From Beutenbergia cavernae DSM 12333 (lineage in GTDB: Bacteria; Actinomycetota; Actinomycetes; Actinomycetales; Beutenbergiaceae): 64,000 nucleotides of DNA. The notes beneath the pieces were generated by a model. The model saw only the letters and a program-made list of their open reading frames with translations. It searched no databases and was not told where the DNA came from. The position numbers were made by a program, and so were the translations under genes. Below are positions 17,136-25,205 of this stretch, piece after piece. The stretch is from the NCBI RefSeq assembly GCF_000023105.1, contig NC_012669.1:4093025-4157024 (forward strand), given 5' to 3'. Position 1 is the stretch's first letter. Each line of letters begins with the position of its first letter.

Positions 17136-17558
17136 TCACGCGCTGCGACCCTCTCCGCCCGCCGCCGGCCGGCCCTCGGCGCGACCCGCCGCCGCCGGCC
17201 GGCCCTCGGCGCGATCCGCCGTCGCTGCCCGACGGCGTTCCCGCCGCCCGCGGGCCAGCTCCGTCGCAAGGGCGTCGAGCGGCTGGGAGAAGGCGCCCTG
17301 GAACCTGGCCAGCCAGTCCTGCACGGCGTCCAGCCCGTCCGGGTCGACGGCGTACAGCCGCCTGGTCCCCTCGGCGCGGACGTTCACGAGGCTCGCCTCC
17401 CGCAGCACGCGCAGGTGCTGCGACGTCGCCGGCTGCGAGATCGCGAACTCCGCCCGCGCGAGGTCGCTCAGCACGCCCGCGGCGGCCTCGCCGTCGGCCA
17501 GGTGCTCGAGGATCCGGCGGCGCACCGGGTCCCCGAGCGCCTCGAAGACGCCGGCCAC
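17136..17558 (-). CDS. ArsR-family regulator
   Basis: A 140-residue winged-helix protein. VFEALGDPVRRRILEHL (4-20) and ISQPATSQHLRVLREASLV (38-56) are the ArsR fold and recognition helix; no metal-binding cysteines are present. The GTG at 17558 follows the SRPBCC stop by one nucleotide, so translation is coupled. Unusually the regulator is second in the operon. The last 30 residues are a low-complexity AEGRPAAGG-type tail produced by a 30-bp tandem duplication (17161-17220) and are probably not part of the fold. It likely represses its own operon through the palindrome at 18274-18289. Confidence 0.87.
   Translation of the reverse strand: MAGVFEALGDPVRRRILEHLADGEAAAGVLSDLARAEFAISQPATSQHLRVLREASLVNVRAEGTRRLYAVDPDGLDAVQDWLARFQGAFSQPLDALATELARGRRERRRAATADRAEGRPAAAGRAEGRPAAGGEGRSA
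17161..17220. repeat. 30-bp tandem duplication in the ArsR tail
   Basis: Two adjacent 30-bp units (17161-17190, 17191-17220) differ at one base. They lie in the 3' end of the ArsR gene and duplicate ten residues in frame, giving two AEGRPAA segments. Confidence 0.92.
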
Positions 17559-17559
17559 G

Positions 17560-18258
17560 TCAGCGCGCCGGGGTCTCGCCCTCGGATCCCGACGCGCCGT
17601 CGTCGCCAGCGGGCGCCTCCTCGGGCATCGTCGTGTAGAACGCGATCGCGCGCTCGGACGCCGTGTGGGCGACGGCGGGGTCGGCTCCGTCGGCGACGTC
17701 CGCCCGCTCCCAGTCCTCACCGGCCGCCCGATGGAAGGCGACACCCTCCGGGCTGAGCACCCAGGCCATCACTGCCTCCGGGTCGAGCCCGGCGCCGGAG
17801 TCGAGATGCAGGCCCAGACCACGCAGCGCGCCGTCCCACCCGAGGCCGACCGCCCCCGGCCCGAACTCCTCCCACATGTCCGGATCCACGACGGCCTCGT
17901 GCCGCAGCTCGAGGACCGTCCCGCCGTCGTCGGGCGTGAGCGTGACCGTGAGCCAGCTGACGCCGCCACCGAACTCCCAGGTGACGTCGAAGCGGTCGGG
18001 CCGCTCGCACGCCTCGACGACGCCGCCCGCGTTGCCCTCGAACTGGTACCGGCCGCCGACGGTCAGATCGCCGCTGACGGGCAGGAACCAGCGGGGCAGG
18101 CGCTCGGGCATCGTGAGCGCATCCCAGACGTCGGCGGGTTCGGCGGCGTACGCGCGGCGCGCGACGGCGATCTTGGTCGTGGCGCCGTCCTTCTCGGCCG
18201 TGTGCACCTCGCGCGTGACGAGGCGCGCCTGCTCGATCGGGTCGATGGTCGTGGTCAT
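17560..18258 (-). CDS. SRPBCC (AHSA1-like) domain protein
   Basis: A 232-residue protein whose residues 30-150 match the AHSA1/START-like fold: a long central helix and a sheet enclosing a cavity (YAAEPADVWDALTMPERLPRWF, PVSGDLTVGGRYQFEGNAGG). It is co-transcribed with an ArsR gene, the common SRPBCC-ArsR pairing. Family members bind small hydrophobic molecules or act as stress proteins, but the ligand is unknown. The ATG has an AGGAGGA site 4 nt upstream. The C-terminal 25 residues are acidic and probably disordered. Confidence 0.85.
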   Translation of the reverse strand: MTTTIDPIEQARLVTREVHTAEKDGATTKIAVARRAYAAEPADVWDALTMPERLPRWFLPVSGDLTVGGRYQFEGNAGGVVEACERPDRFDVTWEFGGGVSWLTVTLTPDDGGTVLELRHEAVVDPDMWEEFGPGAVGLGWDGALRGLGLHLDSGAGLDPEAVMAWVLSPEGVAFHRAAGEDWERADVADGADPAVAHTASERAIAFYTTMPEEAPAGDDGASGSEGETPAR

Positions 18259-18273
18259 GGTTCCTCCTGAGTC

Positions 18274-18289
18274 ATAAGTTCCCGCTTAT
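18274..18289. promoter_or_regulatory. ArsR-type operator upstream of SRPBCC-arsR
   Basis: ATAAG and CTTAT are inverted with a 6-nt spacer (ATAAGTTCCCGCTTAT), 15 bp upstream of the SRPBCC ATG. AT-rich palindromes of this size are typical ArsR sites, and the linked ArsR is the likely ligand. Confidence 0.65.
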
Positions 18290-18318
18290 ATTACTCGCTC
18301 CCCGGGCGACGTCAACGT

Positions 18319-18384
18319 CACCCGAGTGCATGAGTTCTCCCACGACACGCCGACGACCGGCGGGACGGATCACGCACTCGGTGG
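18319..18384. repeat. dispersed inverted repeat element, copy C
   Basis: Left arm CACCCGAGTGCATGA and right arm TCACGCACTCGGTGG are imperfect complements, with the shared centre CCCACGACACGCCG. It sits between divergent genes, about 60 bp upstream of the SRPBCC start and 40 bp upstream of the S9 peptidase start. Confidence 0.82.
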
Positions 18385-18422
18385 GCTCCGAGAGGGCGAG
18401 GGAGTCCGCCTAGAGTCGGACC

Positions 18423-20558
18423 ATGACGTCGGACGCCATCGAGACCGCCACCGGAACCCCCGCCCCCGCGACCGCCGGCGATCCGGCCGCCGCAGACCGC
18501 TACGCGTGGCTCGAGGACGTCGAGGGCGACGACGCCCTGGGCTGGGTCCGCGAGCGCAACGCCGAGACTGACGGCTCGCTGGCCGCGAGCGACGACTTCG
18601 CCGCGACCAAGGCCGGCATCCTCGGCGTCCTCGACTCGACGGACAAGATCCCCGAGGTCGCCAAGGTCGGCGAGCACTACTACAACTTCTGGCGCGACGC
18701 CGACCAGGAGCGCGGGATCTGGCGCCGCACGACACTCGACTCCTACCGGAGCGACGACCCCGAGTGGGAGGTCGTGCTCGACGTCGACGCCCTCAACGAG
18801 ACCGAGGGTGAGAACTGGGTGTGGCACGGCGCGAGCGTGCTGCGCACCGGCCCGCTCGCCTTCCGGCGGGCCATCGTCGACCTGTCCCGCGGCGGCGCGG
18901 ACGCCGACGTCAGCCGCGAGTTCGACCTCGGAGCGCTGGCGTTCGTCGACGGCGGCTTCCACCGCCCGGAGGCGAAGGGCGGCATCAGCTGGATCGACGA
19001 GGACACCCTCTTCGTCTTCACGGACTTCGGCCCCGGCACGATGACGCCGTCCGGCTACCCCCGCCTCGCCAAGCGCTGGCGGCGCGGGCAGGACCTCGCC
19101 GACGCCGAGCTCGTCTACGAGGGCGCGTCCGAGGACATGTACATCGCGGCGTTCCACGACCGTACGCCGGGCTTCGAGCGCGACTGGGTGAGCCGCACGA
19201 TCGCGTTCTACGACGACGAGCTGTACCTGCTCGGTGCCGACGGCGAACTCACCAAGGTCGACGTCCCCAACTCCGCGATGGCCGGCGTCAAGCGCGAGTG
19301 GCTGCTGGTGGAGCTGCGCGAGGACTGGACCCTGGAAGGTGGCGACGCCGTCGGCCCGACCTTCGACGCGGGCTCGCTGCTCGCGATCCGCTTCGAGGAC
19401 TTCCTGTCCGGCTCGCGCGCGTTCGAGGTCCTCGTCGAGCCCACGCCGACGACGGCGCTCGTCGGGGCGACGTGGACCGCGTCGCACCTCGTGGTGAACG
19501 TGCTCGACGACGTCAAGAACCGACTCGAGGTCCTCACGCCCCCGAGCGCGGCGAGCGGAGCAGGCGGGACGTGGGCACGGACGCCGTTCACCGCGGCGCC
19601 GGACTTCGGGACCGTCGAGGTCTCCGCCGTCGACGACGACGAGCTCGACCAGGTCTGGATGGTCGCCACCGACTACCTGACCCCGACCACGCTGTCGCTC
19701 GTCGAGATCGGGCCGGACGGCGCGAGCCGCGCCGAGCAGCTCAAGCACCAGCCGACGTTCTTCGACCCGGACGGGCGGGTCATCGAGCAGCACTTCGCGG
19801 CGTCCGACGACGGCACGCGCGTGCCCTACTTCGTGGTGCGGCCCGCGGATCTCGCGTTCGACGGCACCGCGCCGACGCTGCTGTACGGGTACGGCGGGTT
19901 CGAGATCTCGTTGACGCCGGCGTACTCCGGCACGCTCGGCCGCTCGTGGATCTCCCGGGGCGGCGTCTACGTCGTCGCGAACATCCGCGGGGGTGGCGAG
20001 TACGGCCCCACCTGGCACCAGGCCGCGCTGAAGGAGAAGCGGCACAAGGCGTACCAGGACTTCGCGGCCGTCGCGCGCGACCTCGTGGCGCGCGGCATCA
20101 CGTCGCCGGCGCGCCTCGGCATCCAGGGCGGCTCGAACGGCGGGCTGCTGACCGGGAACATGCTCACGCAGTACCCGGAGCTGTTCGGCGCCGTCGTCGT
20201 GCAGGTGCCACTGCTGGACATGAAGCGGTACAGCCACCTGCTCGCCGGGGCGTCGTGGATGGCGGAGTACGGGGATCCCGACGACGACGAGCAGTGGGCG
20301 TTCCTCCGCACGTTCTCGCCGTACCACCTCTTCGACGCCGAGCGGACGTACCCGCCGGTGCTGTTCACGACGTCGACGCGCGACGACAGGGTGCACCCGG
20401 GTCACGCACGGAAGATGGCCGCCCTCATGCTCGCCGCCGGCAAGGACGTGACGTACTGGGAGAACGTCGAGGGCGGGCACGGCGGCGCGGCGACGAACGC
20501 GCAGGCGGCGCACATGGCGGCGCTCGCGTACCGGTTCCTGTGGGAGCGGCTCGCATGA
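18423..20558 (+). CDS. prolyl oligopeptidase family (S9) serine peptidase
   Basis: A 711-residue peptidase with an N-terminal seven-blade propeller (about 75-430) and a C-terminal alpha/beta-hydrolase domain. The nucleophile motif GGSNGG is near residue 569, the acid lies in the TSTRDDRVHPGH region near 652, and the base His is in EGGHGG near 685, the normal S9A order. Such enzymes cleave short proline-containing peptides; there is no signal peptide, so it acts in the cytoplasm. The ATG is 6 nt after TAGAGT, suggesting a leaderless mRNA. Its stop overlaps the next start by 4 bp. Confidence 0.92.
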   Translation: MTSDAIETATGTPAPATAGDPAAADRYAWLEDVEGDDALGWVRERNAETDGSLAASDDFAATKAGILGVLDSTDKIPEVAKVGEHYYNFWRDADQERGIWRRTTLDSYRSDDPEWEVVLDVDALNETEGENWVWHGASVLRTGPLAFRRAIVDLSRGGADADVSREFDLGALAFVDGGFHRPEAKGGISWIDEDTLFVFTDFGPGTMTPSGYPRLAKRWRRGQDLADAELVYEGASEDMYIAAFHDRTPGFERDWVSRTIAFYDDELYLLGADGELTKVDVPNSAMAGVKREWLLVELREDWTLEGGDAVGPTFDAGSLLAIRFEDFLSGSRAFEVLVEPTPTTALVGATWTASHLVVNVLDDVKNRLEVLTPPSAASGAGGTWARTPFTAAPDFGTVEVSAVDDDELDQVWMVATDYLTPTTLSLVEIGPDGASRAEQLKHQPTFFDPDGRVIEQHFAASDDGTRVPYFVVRPADLAFDGTAPTLLYGYGGFEISLTPAYSGTLGRSWISRGGVYVVANIRGGGEYGPTWHQAALKEKRHKAYQDFAAVARDLVARGITSPARLGIQGGSNGGLLTGNMLTQYPELFGAVVVQVPLLDMKRYSHLLAGASWMAEYGDPDDDEQWAFLRTFSPYHLFDAERTYPPVLFTTSTRDDRVHPGHARKMAALMLAAGKDVTYWENVEGGHGGAATNAQAAHMAALAYRFLWERLA

Positions 20559-21538
20559 TGCCCACCGCGGAGATGCTGTGGGAGACGTCCGAGGCCGACG
20601 ACGCGCTGAGCAGCCGGTTCCGGTTCTCGGGCGCGTCGGCTGCGGCGGACTGGCTCGTCGCGGCACTGCGGGCCACGCACGGCGTCGAAGTCACGAACGT
20701 CGACCGGCTCGTGATCAGCGCGGGCAACATGATCGCGTTCCTGGCGTCCGACGTCGGCGAGCTCGTCGTCAAGTGCTCGGCGATCGAGGCGCTGCACCCC
20801 CACCTCGCCGCTGTCGGACGGCTGCTCGTGTGGCTCGACGACCACGACCTGCCCGTCTCGGCGCCGCTGCTCGCGACGTCGGGCGAGCCTCAGGTGCTCC
20901 ACGAGCACCTGTCGATCGGGGTGCAGCGGCTCCACGCTGGGGTGCTCCTCGACGCCGACGACACGGTGCAGGCGCGCGCCGCCGGCGAGGTGCTGGCGCG
21001 CCTGCACCAGTCGATGGCCGCGTACGACGGCGCGGCGGCGTTCCCGCCGGCGCGCCCTGGGGCGCTGGGGCAGCCGGCGAGAACACCACGCGCGCTCGTC
21101 GAGACCTGGACCGAGCGGCCGGCGCAGGACCCGCGCCTGGAGCCGGTGACGCGCCGGCTCGCCGCCGTCGTCGCCGCGCTGCCCGACGACGAACCACGCG
21201 CGCAGCTCGTGCACGACGACATCCGCTCGGCGAACCTCTTGTGGGCGGGCGACGCCGTGTCAGCGATTCTGGACTTCGAGGAGACCCACCGCGGCCACGC
21301 GATGGGCGAGGTCGCCCACTCGAGCGTGTTCCTGGCCACCCGGTACCACGCGTGGGGACCGCCGACGCCGCAGGCGCGCTCGGCGTTCCTCGCGGGCTAC
21401 CTCGACGTCGCGCAGCCCTCGGACGCCGAGCGCGCCTGGCTCGAGGCGCTCATGCTCGCCGCGGCGCTGGAGGCCGCGGCCGGCTCTCAGGGCGAGGAGT
21501 CGTGGACGGCCAACGCCGTCAGCCTGCTGCGGCCCTGA
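20555..21538 (+). CDS. aminoglycoside phosphotransferase-like (APH) kinase
   Basis: A 327-residue protein of the APH/choline-kinase fold. The catalytic loop is LVHDDIRSANLLW (near residue 215), where the usual H-G-D is H-D-D, followed by ILDFEE as the metal-binding segment. The N-terminal lobe has VVKCSAIEAL as a candidate ATP-binding lysine. Overlap with the peptidase stop (ATGA) makes it an operon partner. Substrate is unknown, and drug resistance should not be assumed: most chromosomal APH-fold kinases act on metabolites. Confidence 0.85.
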   Translation: MMPTAEMLWETSEADDALSSRFRFSGASAAADWLVAALRATHGVEVTNVDRLVISAGNMIAFLASDVGELVVKCSAIEALHPHLAAVGRLLVWLDDHDLPVSAPLLATSGEPQVLHEHLSIGVQRLHAGVLLDADDTVQARAAGEVLARLHQSMAAYDGAAAFPPARPGALGQPARTPRALVETWTERPAQDPRLEPVTRRLAAVVAALPDDEPRAQLVHDDIRSANLLWAGDAVSAILDFEETHRGHAMGEVAHSSVFLATRYHAWGPPTPQARSAFLAGYLDVAQPSDAERAWLEALMLAAALEAAAGSQGEESWTANAVSLLRP

Positions 21539-21673
21539 GCGGAGCACCGCCGGACGGGCTGGTACCCGTGCACGGCGTGTCGCCGACGTACCTGTGGCCT
21601 GTGGGCCTGCGAGGAGCGCGCTCCCTGCTCTGTCGGGGCGCCTTTCCCGGGCCGCACGTCGTACCCTCACCGC

Positions 21674-22681
21674 ATGCGCGCCGTCGTGCAGGACGGATAC
21701 GGCCGGCCGGACCGGCTGCGGGTCGAGAACCTCCCGGTGCCTCAGCCCGCGGCCGACGAGGTGCTGGTGCGGGTCCGGGCGAGCTCGCTGCACCCGGACG
21801 TGTGGCACGTCGTGGCCGGGCGGCCCCTCGTGCTCCGCCTGATGGGCGCGGGAGTGCGGGGGCCGCGGCAGGTCGTGCCCGGCACGGACCTGTCCGGCGA
21901 GATCACCGCCGTCGGCAGCGGCGTCACCGGACTCGCCGTGGGCGATGACGTCTTCGGCGAGACCCTGCGAGGGATCCAGTGGGTCAACGGCGGCGCGTGG
22001 GCGGAGTACGCGGTCGCGCCCGCAGCGGCCCTCGCGCGCAAGCCCGACGGCGTCACGCACGAGCAGGCAGCGAGCGTGCCGACGGCCGGGCTGATCGCGC
22101 TCGCGAACCTGCCCGACCGCGGCCGCTCGCTCGCGGGGCAGCGGGTGCTCGTCAACGGCGCTGCGGGCGGCGTCGGGTCGATCGTCGTCGCGGTGGCCGT
22201 GGCCTCCGGGGCGACGGTGACCGCCGTCGACGCCGCGGACCGGCTCGAGATGGTGCGGTCCCTCGGCGTGGATCGGGTCCTCGACTACCGGGTGGAGGAC
22301 TTCACCGCTGGCCCGGACACGTACGACCTCATCGTGGACATCCCCGGCAACCACTCCTACGCCGCGTGCCGACGCGTCCTGACGCCGCAGGGCCGCTACG
22401 TGCTGATCGGGCACGACGGCTACGGCTCGTACGGCCACCGGTGGCTCGGCGGGGTGCCGCGCCAGCTCGGCCTCATGGCGCGGGCGCCGTTCTCCCGGCA
22501 CCTCGACGCCGGTGTCACGCAGCCCGCGAAGGCCGACTCGATGGCCGACCTGCGGGCGCTGCTCGAGGACGGTCGGCTCCGGCCCGCCGTCGGCCGGACG
22601 TACCCGCTGGAGGAGGCCGCGCAGGCGCTCGCCGCGCTGGCCTCGGGGTCGGTCCACGGCCGCATCGTGCTCGTCCCCTGA
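21674..22681 (+). CDS. NAD(P)-dependent alcohol dehydrogenase / quinone oxidoreductase
   Basis: A 335-residue medium-chain dehydrogenase. The N-terminal GroES-like domain (MRAVVQDGYGRPDRLRV..., with GTDLSGEITAVGSGV near 72) is followed by a Rossmann domain with GAAGGVGSIVV (near 162). The zinc-binding Cys/His pattern is absent, so it belongs to the zinc-independent quinone-oxidoreductase branch, which reduces quinones or alpha,beta-unsaturated carbonyls with NADPH. The ATG is 6 nt after TACCCT without a Shine-Dalgarno, indicating leaderless expression. It is monocistronic. Confidence 0.9.
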   Translation: MRAVVQDGYGRPDRLRVENLPVPQPAADEVLVRVRASSLHPDVWHVVAGRPLVLRLMGAGVRGPRQVVPGTDLSGEITAVGSGVTGLAVGDDVFGETLRGIQWVNGGAWAEYAVAPAAALARKPDGVTHEQAASVPTAGLIALANLPDRGRSLAGQRVLVNGAAGGVGSIVVAVAVASGATVTAVDAADRLEMVRSLGVDRVLDYRVEDFTAGPDTYDLIVDIPGNHSYAACRRVLTPQGRYVLIGHDGYGSYGHRWLGGVPRQLGLMARAPFSRHLDAGVTQPAKADSMADLRALLEDGRLRPAVGRTYPLEEAAQALAALASGSVHGRIVLVP

Positions 22682-22690
22682 GGCCTCCGC

Positions 22691-23317
22691 TCAGGCGGGC
22701 TGCGCGCGGGAGCCCCACTGGCTCCGCGCGCTGCCGCGCCCCGCGCCCGCGCGCAGCTGCACCACGAGGCCGACGACCGCGAGCACGACGAACGCGAGCG
22801 CCCACAGCCCGCCGATCTCCGCGACCTCCAGCACGTCGGCCTGGCGCACGTCGCCGGCGAGCACCATCGCGCCGCGCACGATGAGCGCGGCTCCGACGAG
22901 CGCGCTCGCGACGGCGAGCAAGAGTCGCGGGACGTTGAGCGCGATGCCGACGACGGCGAGCACGATCGCCCCGGCGATCGATGCGAGCAGGAGGCCCCCG
23001 CCGTCGGTCACCCCGAACGCGCCAGCGACGGCCGCACCGAGCACGAAGCCGAGCGACCCCAGCGCGAGGATCACCCCGATGGCGTAGAAGACGTAGGCCA
23101 GCAGCGCGAAGACCACCGCGAGGAGCAGGCCCACGATCCATGAGGCGGGCGTGGCGAGGAACGCACCGGCGTCGCCACCCGCGCCGAGGGCGGCGCCGAT
23201 GTTGAGCCCGACGAGACCGCCCCACACGGCGATGACCACCCGGAGCGCGACGGCGCCGCGCAGGCACAGCAGGAGCCCGACTCCGATCGCGACCACTCCG
23301 ACGACGACGTACGACAT
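22691..23317 (-). CDS. DUF4203-type multi-spanning membrane protein
   Basis: A 208-residue membrane protein with six to seven predicted helices (first at residues 1-20, VVVGVVAIGVGLLLCL) and the small-residue-rich pattern of the TM7SF3/TMEM198-like DUF4203 family. Function is not established. The last 20 residues are basic and cytoplasmic. The ATG at 23317 was chosen because a much longer upstream extension overlaps the clpP promoter region antisense. It is convergent with the oxidoreductase and divergent from the clpP pair. Confidence 0.8.
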   Translation of the reverse strand: MSYVVVGVVAIGVGLLLCLRGAVALRVVIAVWGGLVGLNIGAALGAGGDAGAFLATPASWIVGLLLAVVFALLAYVFYAIGVILALGSLGFVLGAAVAGAFGVTDGGGLLLASIAGAIVLAVVGIALNVPRLLLAVASALVGAALIVRGAMVLAGDVRQADVLEVAEIGGLWALAFVVLAVVGLVVQLRAGAGRGSARSQWGSRAQPA

Positions 23318-23405
23318 CCCCGAATCATCACATCCGTTGCTGGGTGCCGCGCTGCATCCTCGCTCCGGAGTCCTCGCTCTGCTCACAGCAGATCCGCCCC
23401 CGGCA

Positions 23406-23429
23406 GCGCCCGCTACGCAGAGCGGGCGC
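23406..23429. promoter_or_regulatory. inverted repeat upstream of the clpP operon
   Basis: A perfect 9-bp inverted repeat (GCGCCCGCT / AGCGGGCGC) with a 6-nt spacer ends 20 bp before the first clpP ATG. It may be an operator or a 5'-UTR hairpin. It does not match the published ClgR/PopR consensus GTTCGC-N5-GCG well. Confidence 0.5.
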
Positions 23430-23449
23430 CGCCGTCGCACGCTGAGGCC

Positions 23450-24067
23450 ATGCCACGCGAACAGACACCCACCCGCCCCCTCGACGACGAGCTCGCCTCC
23501 CGGCTCCTGCACCAGCGGATCATCGTGCTCGGCACGGGCCTGGACGACGTCGTCGGCAACCGTCTGTGCGCCCAGCTGCTCCTGCTGTCCGCGGAAGACC
23601 CGCGCGCCGACATCAGCCTCTGGATCAACTCGCCCGGCGGTTCCGTGCCCGCCATGCTCGCCATCCACGACGTCATGCGCCTCATCCCGAACGACGTCAG
23701 CACGCTCGCCATGGGCATGGCGTACAGCGCCGGGCAGTTCCTCCTCTCGGCGGGCACCCCCGGGAAGCGGTTCGCGCTGGAGCACGCCCGGGTGCTCCTG
23801 CACCAGGGCTCGGCGGGGATCGGCGGCACCGCCCTCGACATCGAGGTGCAGGCCGACGACCTGCGCCACACCCGCGACACGGTGCTCGGGCTCATCGCCG
23901 CGCACACGGGGCAGCCGATCGACCGCGTCGCGGAGGACTCCCAGCGGGACCGCTACTTCACCGCCGACGAGGCGCTCGAGTACGGGTTCATCGACCGCGT
24001 GGTCACGGACCTCGCGAGCGTGCAACCGGGTCAGCAGCGCCGCGTCGGACTGGGGGCGAGCGCATGA
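23450..24067 (+). CDS. clpP: ATP-dependent Clp protease proteolytic subunit (active)
   Basis: A 205-residue ClpP with a complete Ser-His-Asp triad: Ser93 in GMAYSAGQF, His118 in LLHQGSAG and Asp167 in QRDRYFTADEA. It has the LWINSPGGSV oxyanion segment. ClpP tetradecamers degrade unfolded or tagged proteins delivered by ClpX or ClpC. It overlaps the second clpP by 4 bp (ATGA), so the two subunits should be made together and may form a mixed barrel, as ClpP1P2 do in other actinobacteria. A convergent XRE regulator of the ClgR/PopR type follows. The pair resembles streptomycete clpP3-clpP4 more than the housekeeping pair, which must lie elsewhere. Confidence 0.93.
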   Translation: MPREQTPTRPLDDELASRLLHQRIIVLGTGLDDVVGNRLCAQLLLLSAEDPRADISLWINSPGGSVPAMLAIHDVMRLIPNDVSTLAMGMAYSAGQFLLSAGTPGKRFALEHARVLLHQGSAGIGGTALDIEVQADDLRHTRDTVLGLIAAHTGQPIDRVAEDSQRDRYFTADEALEYGFIDRVVTDLASVQPGQQRRVGLGASA

Positions 24068-24657
24068 GCAGCTACACGATCCCGTACGTCGTCGAGAAGC
24101 GACCCGGGTCGGAGCGGGCGATGGACGTGTTCAGCCGCCTGCTGTCGGACCGGATCGTCTACCTCGGCACGGCCATCGACGAGGGGGTGGCGAACGTCCT
24201 CATCGCGCAGCTGATCCACCTCGAGTCGGACAACCCGGACCTGCCCATCCACCTCTACATCAACTCGCCCGGTGGCGACATCCCGGCCACGCTCTCCGTC
24301 TACGACGCGATGCAGTACGTCCGCCCGCCGGTCGCGACGACGTGCCTCGGCCAGGCGGCGACGACGGCGGCCCTGCTGCTCGCCGGGGGCGCGAAGGGGC
24401 AGCGCTCGATCCTGTCGCACGGACGCGTGGTGCTGCACCAGCCGACCGGTCAGGGCCGCGGCACGGTGCCGGACCTCATCCTGGCCGCGGACGAGATCGT
24501 GCGGGTCCGCTCCCAGCTCGAGGAGGTGCTCAGCGCCCACACCGGGCAGTCCGTGGAGACGTTGCGGCGGGACACGGACCGGGAGCTCATCCTCGACGCC
24601 GAACGCGCGAAGGCGTACGGCGTCGTCGACCACATCCTCACGGAGCGGCCCGACTGA
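24064..24657 (+). CDS. ClpP-family subunit with altered catalytic residues
   Basis: A 197-residue ClpP paralogue. The core LYINSPGGDIPATLSVYDAM is normal, but the nucleophile position reads GQAATTAAL, giving Thr100 instead of Ser. His125 is kept in LHQPTG. The acid position in RDTDRELIL is Glu174 instead of Asp. Both changes are clear in the DNA (acg, gag). The subunit may be catalytically weak or structural, like cyanobacterial ClpR, and would need the active partner upstream, with which it is translationally coupled. A Thr nucleophile cannot be excluded. The length is normal, so it is not a pseudogene. Confidence 0.9.
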   Translation: MSSYTIPYVVEKRPGSERAMDVFSRLLSDRIVYLGTAIDEGVANVLIAQLIHLESDNPDLPIHLYINSPGGDIPATLSVYDAMQYVRPPVATTCLGQAATTAALLLAGGAKGQRSILSHGRVVLHQPTGQGRGTVPDLILAADEIVRVRSQLEEVLSAHTGQSVETLRRDTDRELILDAERAKAYGVVDHILTERPD

Positions 24658-24665
24658 CGACGGCG

Positions 24666-25088
24666 TCAGGCGGCGAGGAGGACGGCGTCGCCCGACCGGG
24701 TCGCCCGAGCGCCACCGGAGGACGTCGGCGGAGCCGCACGCCGCGGATCCACGCCGCTGAGCTCCACGACCCGCACCCCGCCGGGCACGGACGTCAGCCG
24801 GCGCGGCTCGAGGGCGCGTCCGAGGCCGTGCGCGAGGTCGACGAGCGTGAGGCCCAGTGCCGTGGTCACGGCCGCGAGCACCTCGGACGAGGGCTCCTTC
24901 CGGCCGCGCTCGACCTCGGACAGGTACTGCGCGGAGACACCCGCGCGGACGGCGACGTCGACGAGCCGGAGCCCGAGCTGCTCCCGCCGGCGGCGGAGCA
25001 GGCGCCCGATCGCGTGCCGCCACGCGGACCCCACGGTCGGTGCCGTGCCGATCGCGCGGACCCGTGCGCCGTCGTCAGTCGTCGCCAT
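24666..25088 (-). CDS. XRE-family regulator of ClgR/PopR type
   Basis: A 140-residue protein with a Cro/C1 helix-turn-helix (residues 32-90, RREQLGLRLVDVAVRAGVSAQYL...RKEPSSEVLAAV) closely resembling ClgR and PopR, activators of clp genes in actinobacteria. The last residues are GDAVLLAA; a C-terminal hydrophobic-Ala-Ala tail is the degron by which ClgR/PopR are degraded by ClpP. Gene position, convergent and 8 bp from the clpP stop, supports the role. The ATG is 6 nt after TAGCGT with no Shine-Dalgarno, so leaderless. Sensing may run through its own turnover. Confidence 0.82.
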   Translation of the reverse strand: MATTDDGARVRAIGTAPTVGSAWRHAIGRLLRRRREQLGLRLVDVAVRAGVSAQYLSEVERGRKEPSSEVLAAVTTALGLTLVDLAHGLGRALEPRRLTSVPGGVRVVELSGVDPRRAAPPTSSGGARATRSGDAVLLAA

Positions 25089-25205
25089 GACGGCACGCTA
25101 TCCGCGCCGCGGGCCCGACGGCGGCCGATCCGCTCTCGGCAGAACCGCACCTGGGCTCGGGCACGCTCGCGCACTACGCTGGGATCCCCGCCCAGGAGGC
25201 CGGAC

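Noticed and set aside
18318-20666. 782-codon minus-strand open frame
   Set aside because: It lies antisense to the S9 peptidase, which has a full catalytic triad. The frame is a GC-bias artefact.
23406-23429. Canonical ClgR/PopR box at clpP
   Set aside because: The sequence does not match the published consensus.
24064-24657. Second clpP considered a pseudogene
   Set aside because: Full length, normal fold motifs and translational coupling; only catalytic residues differ.
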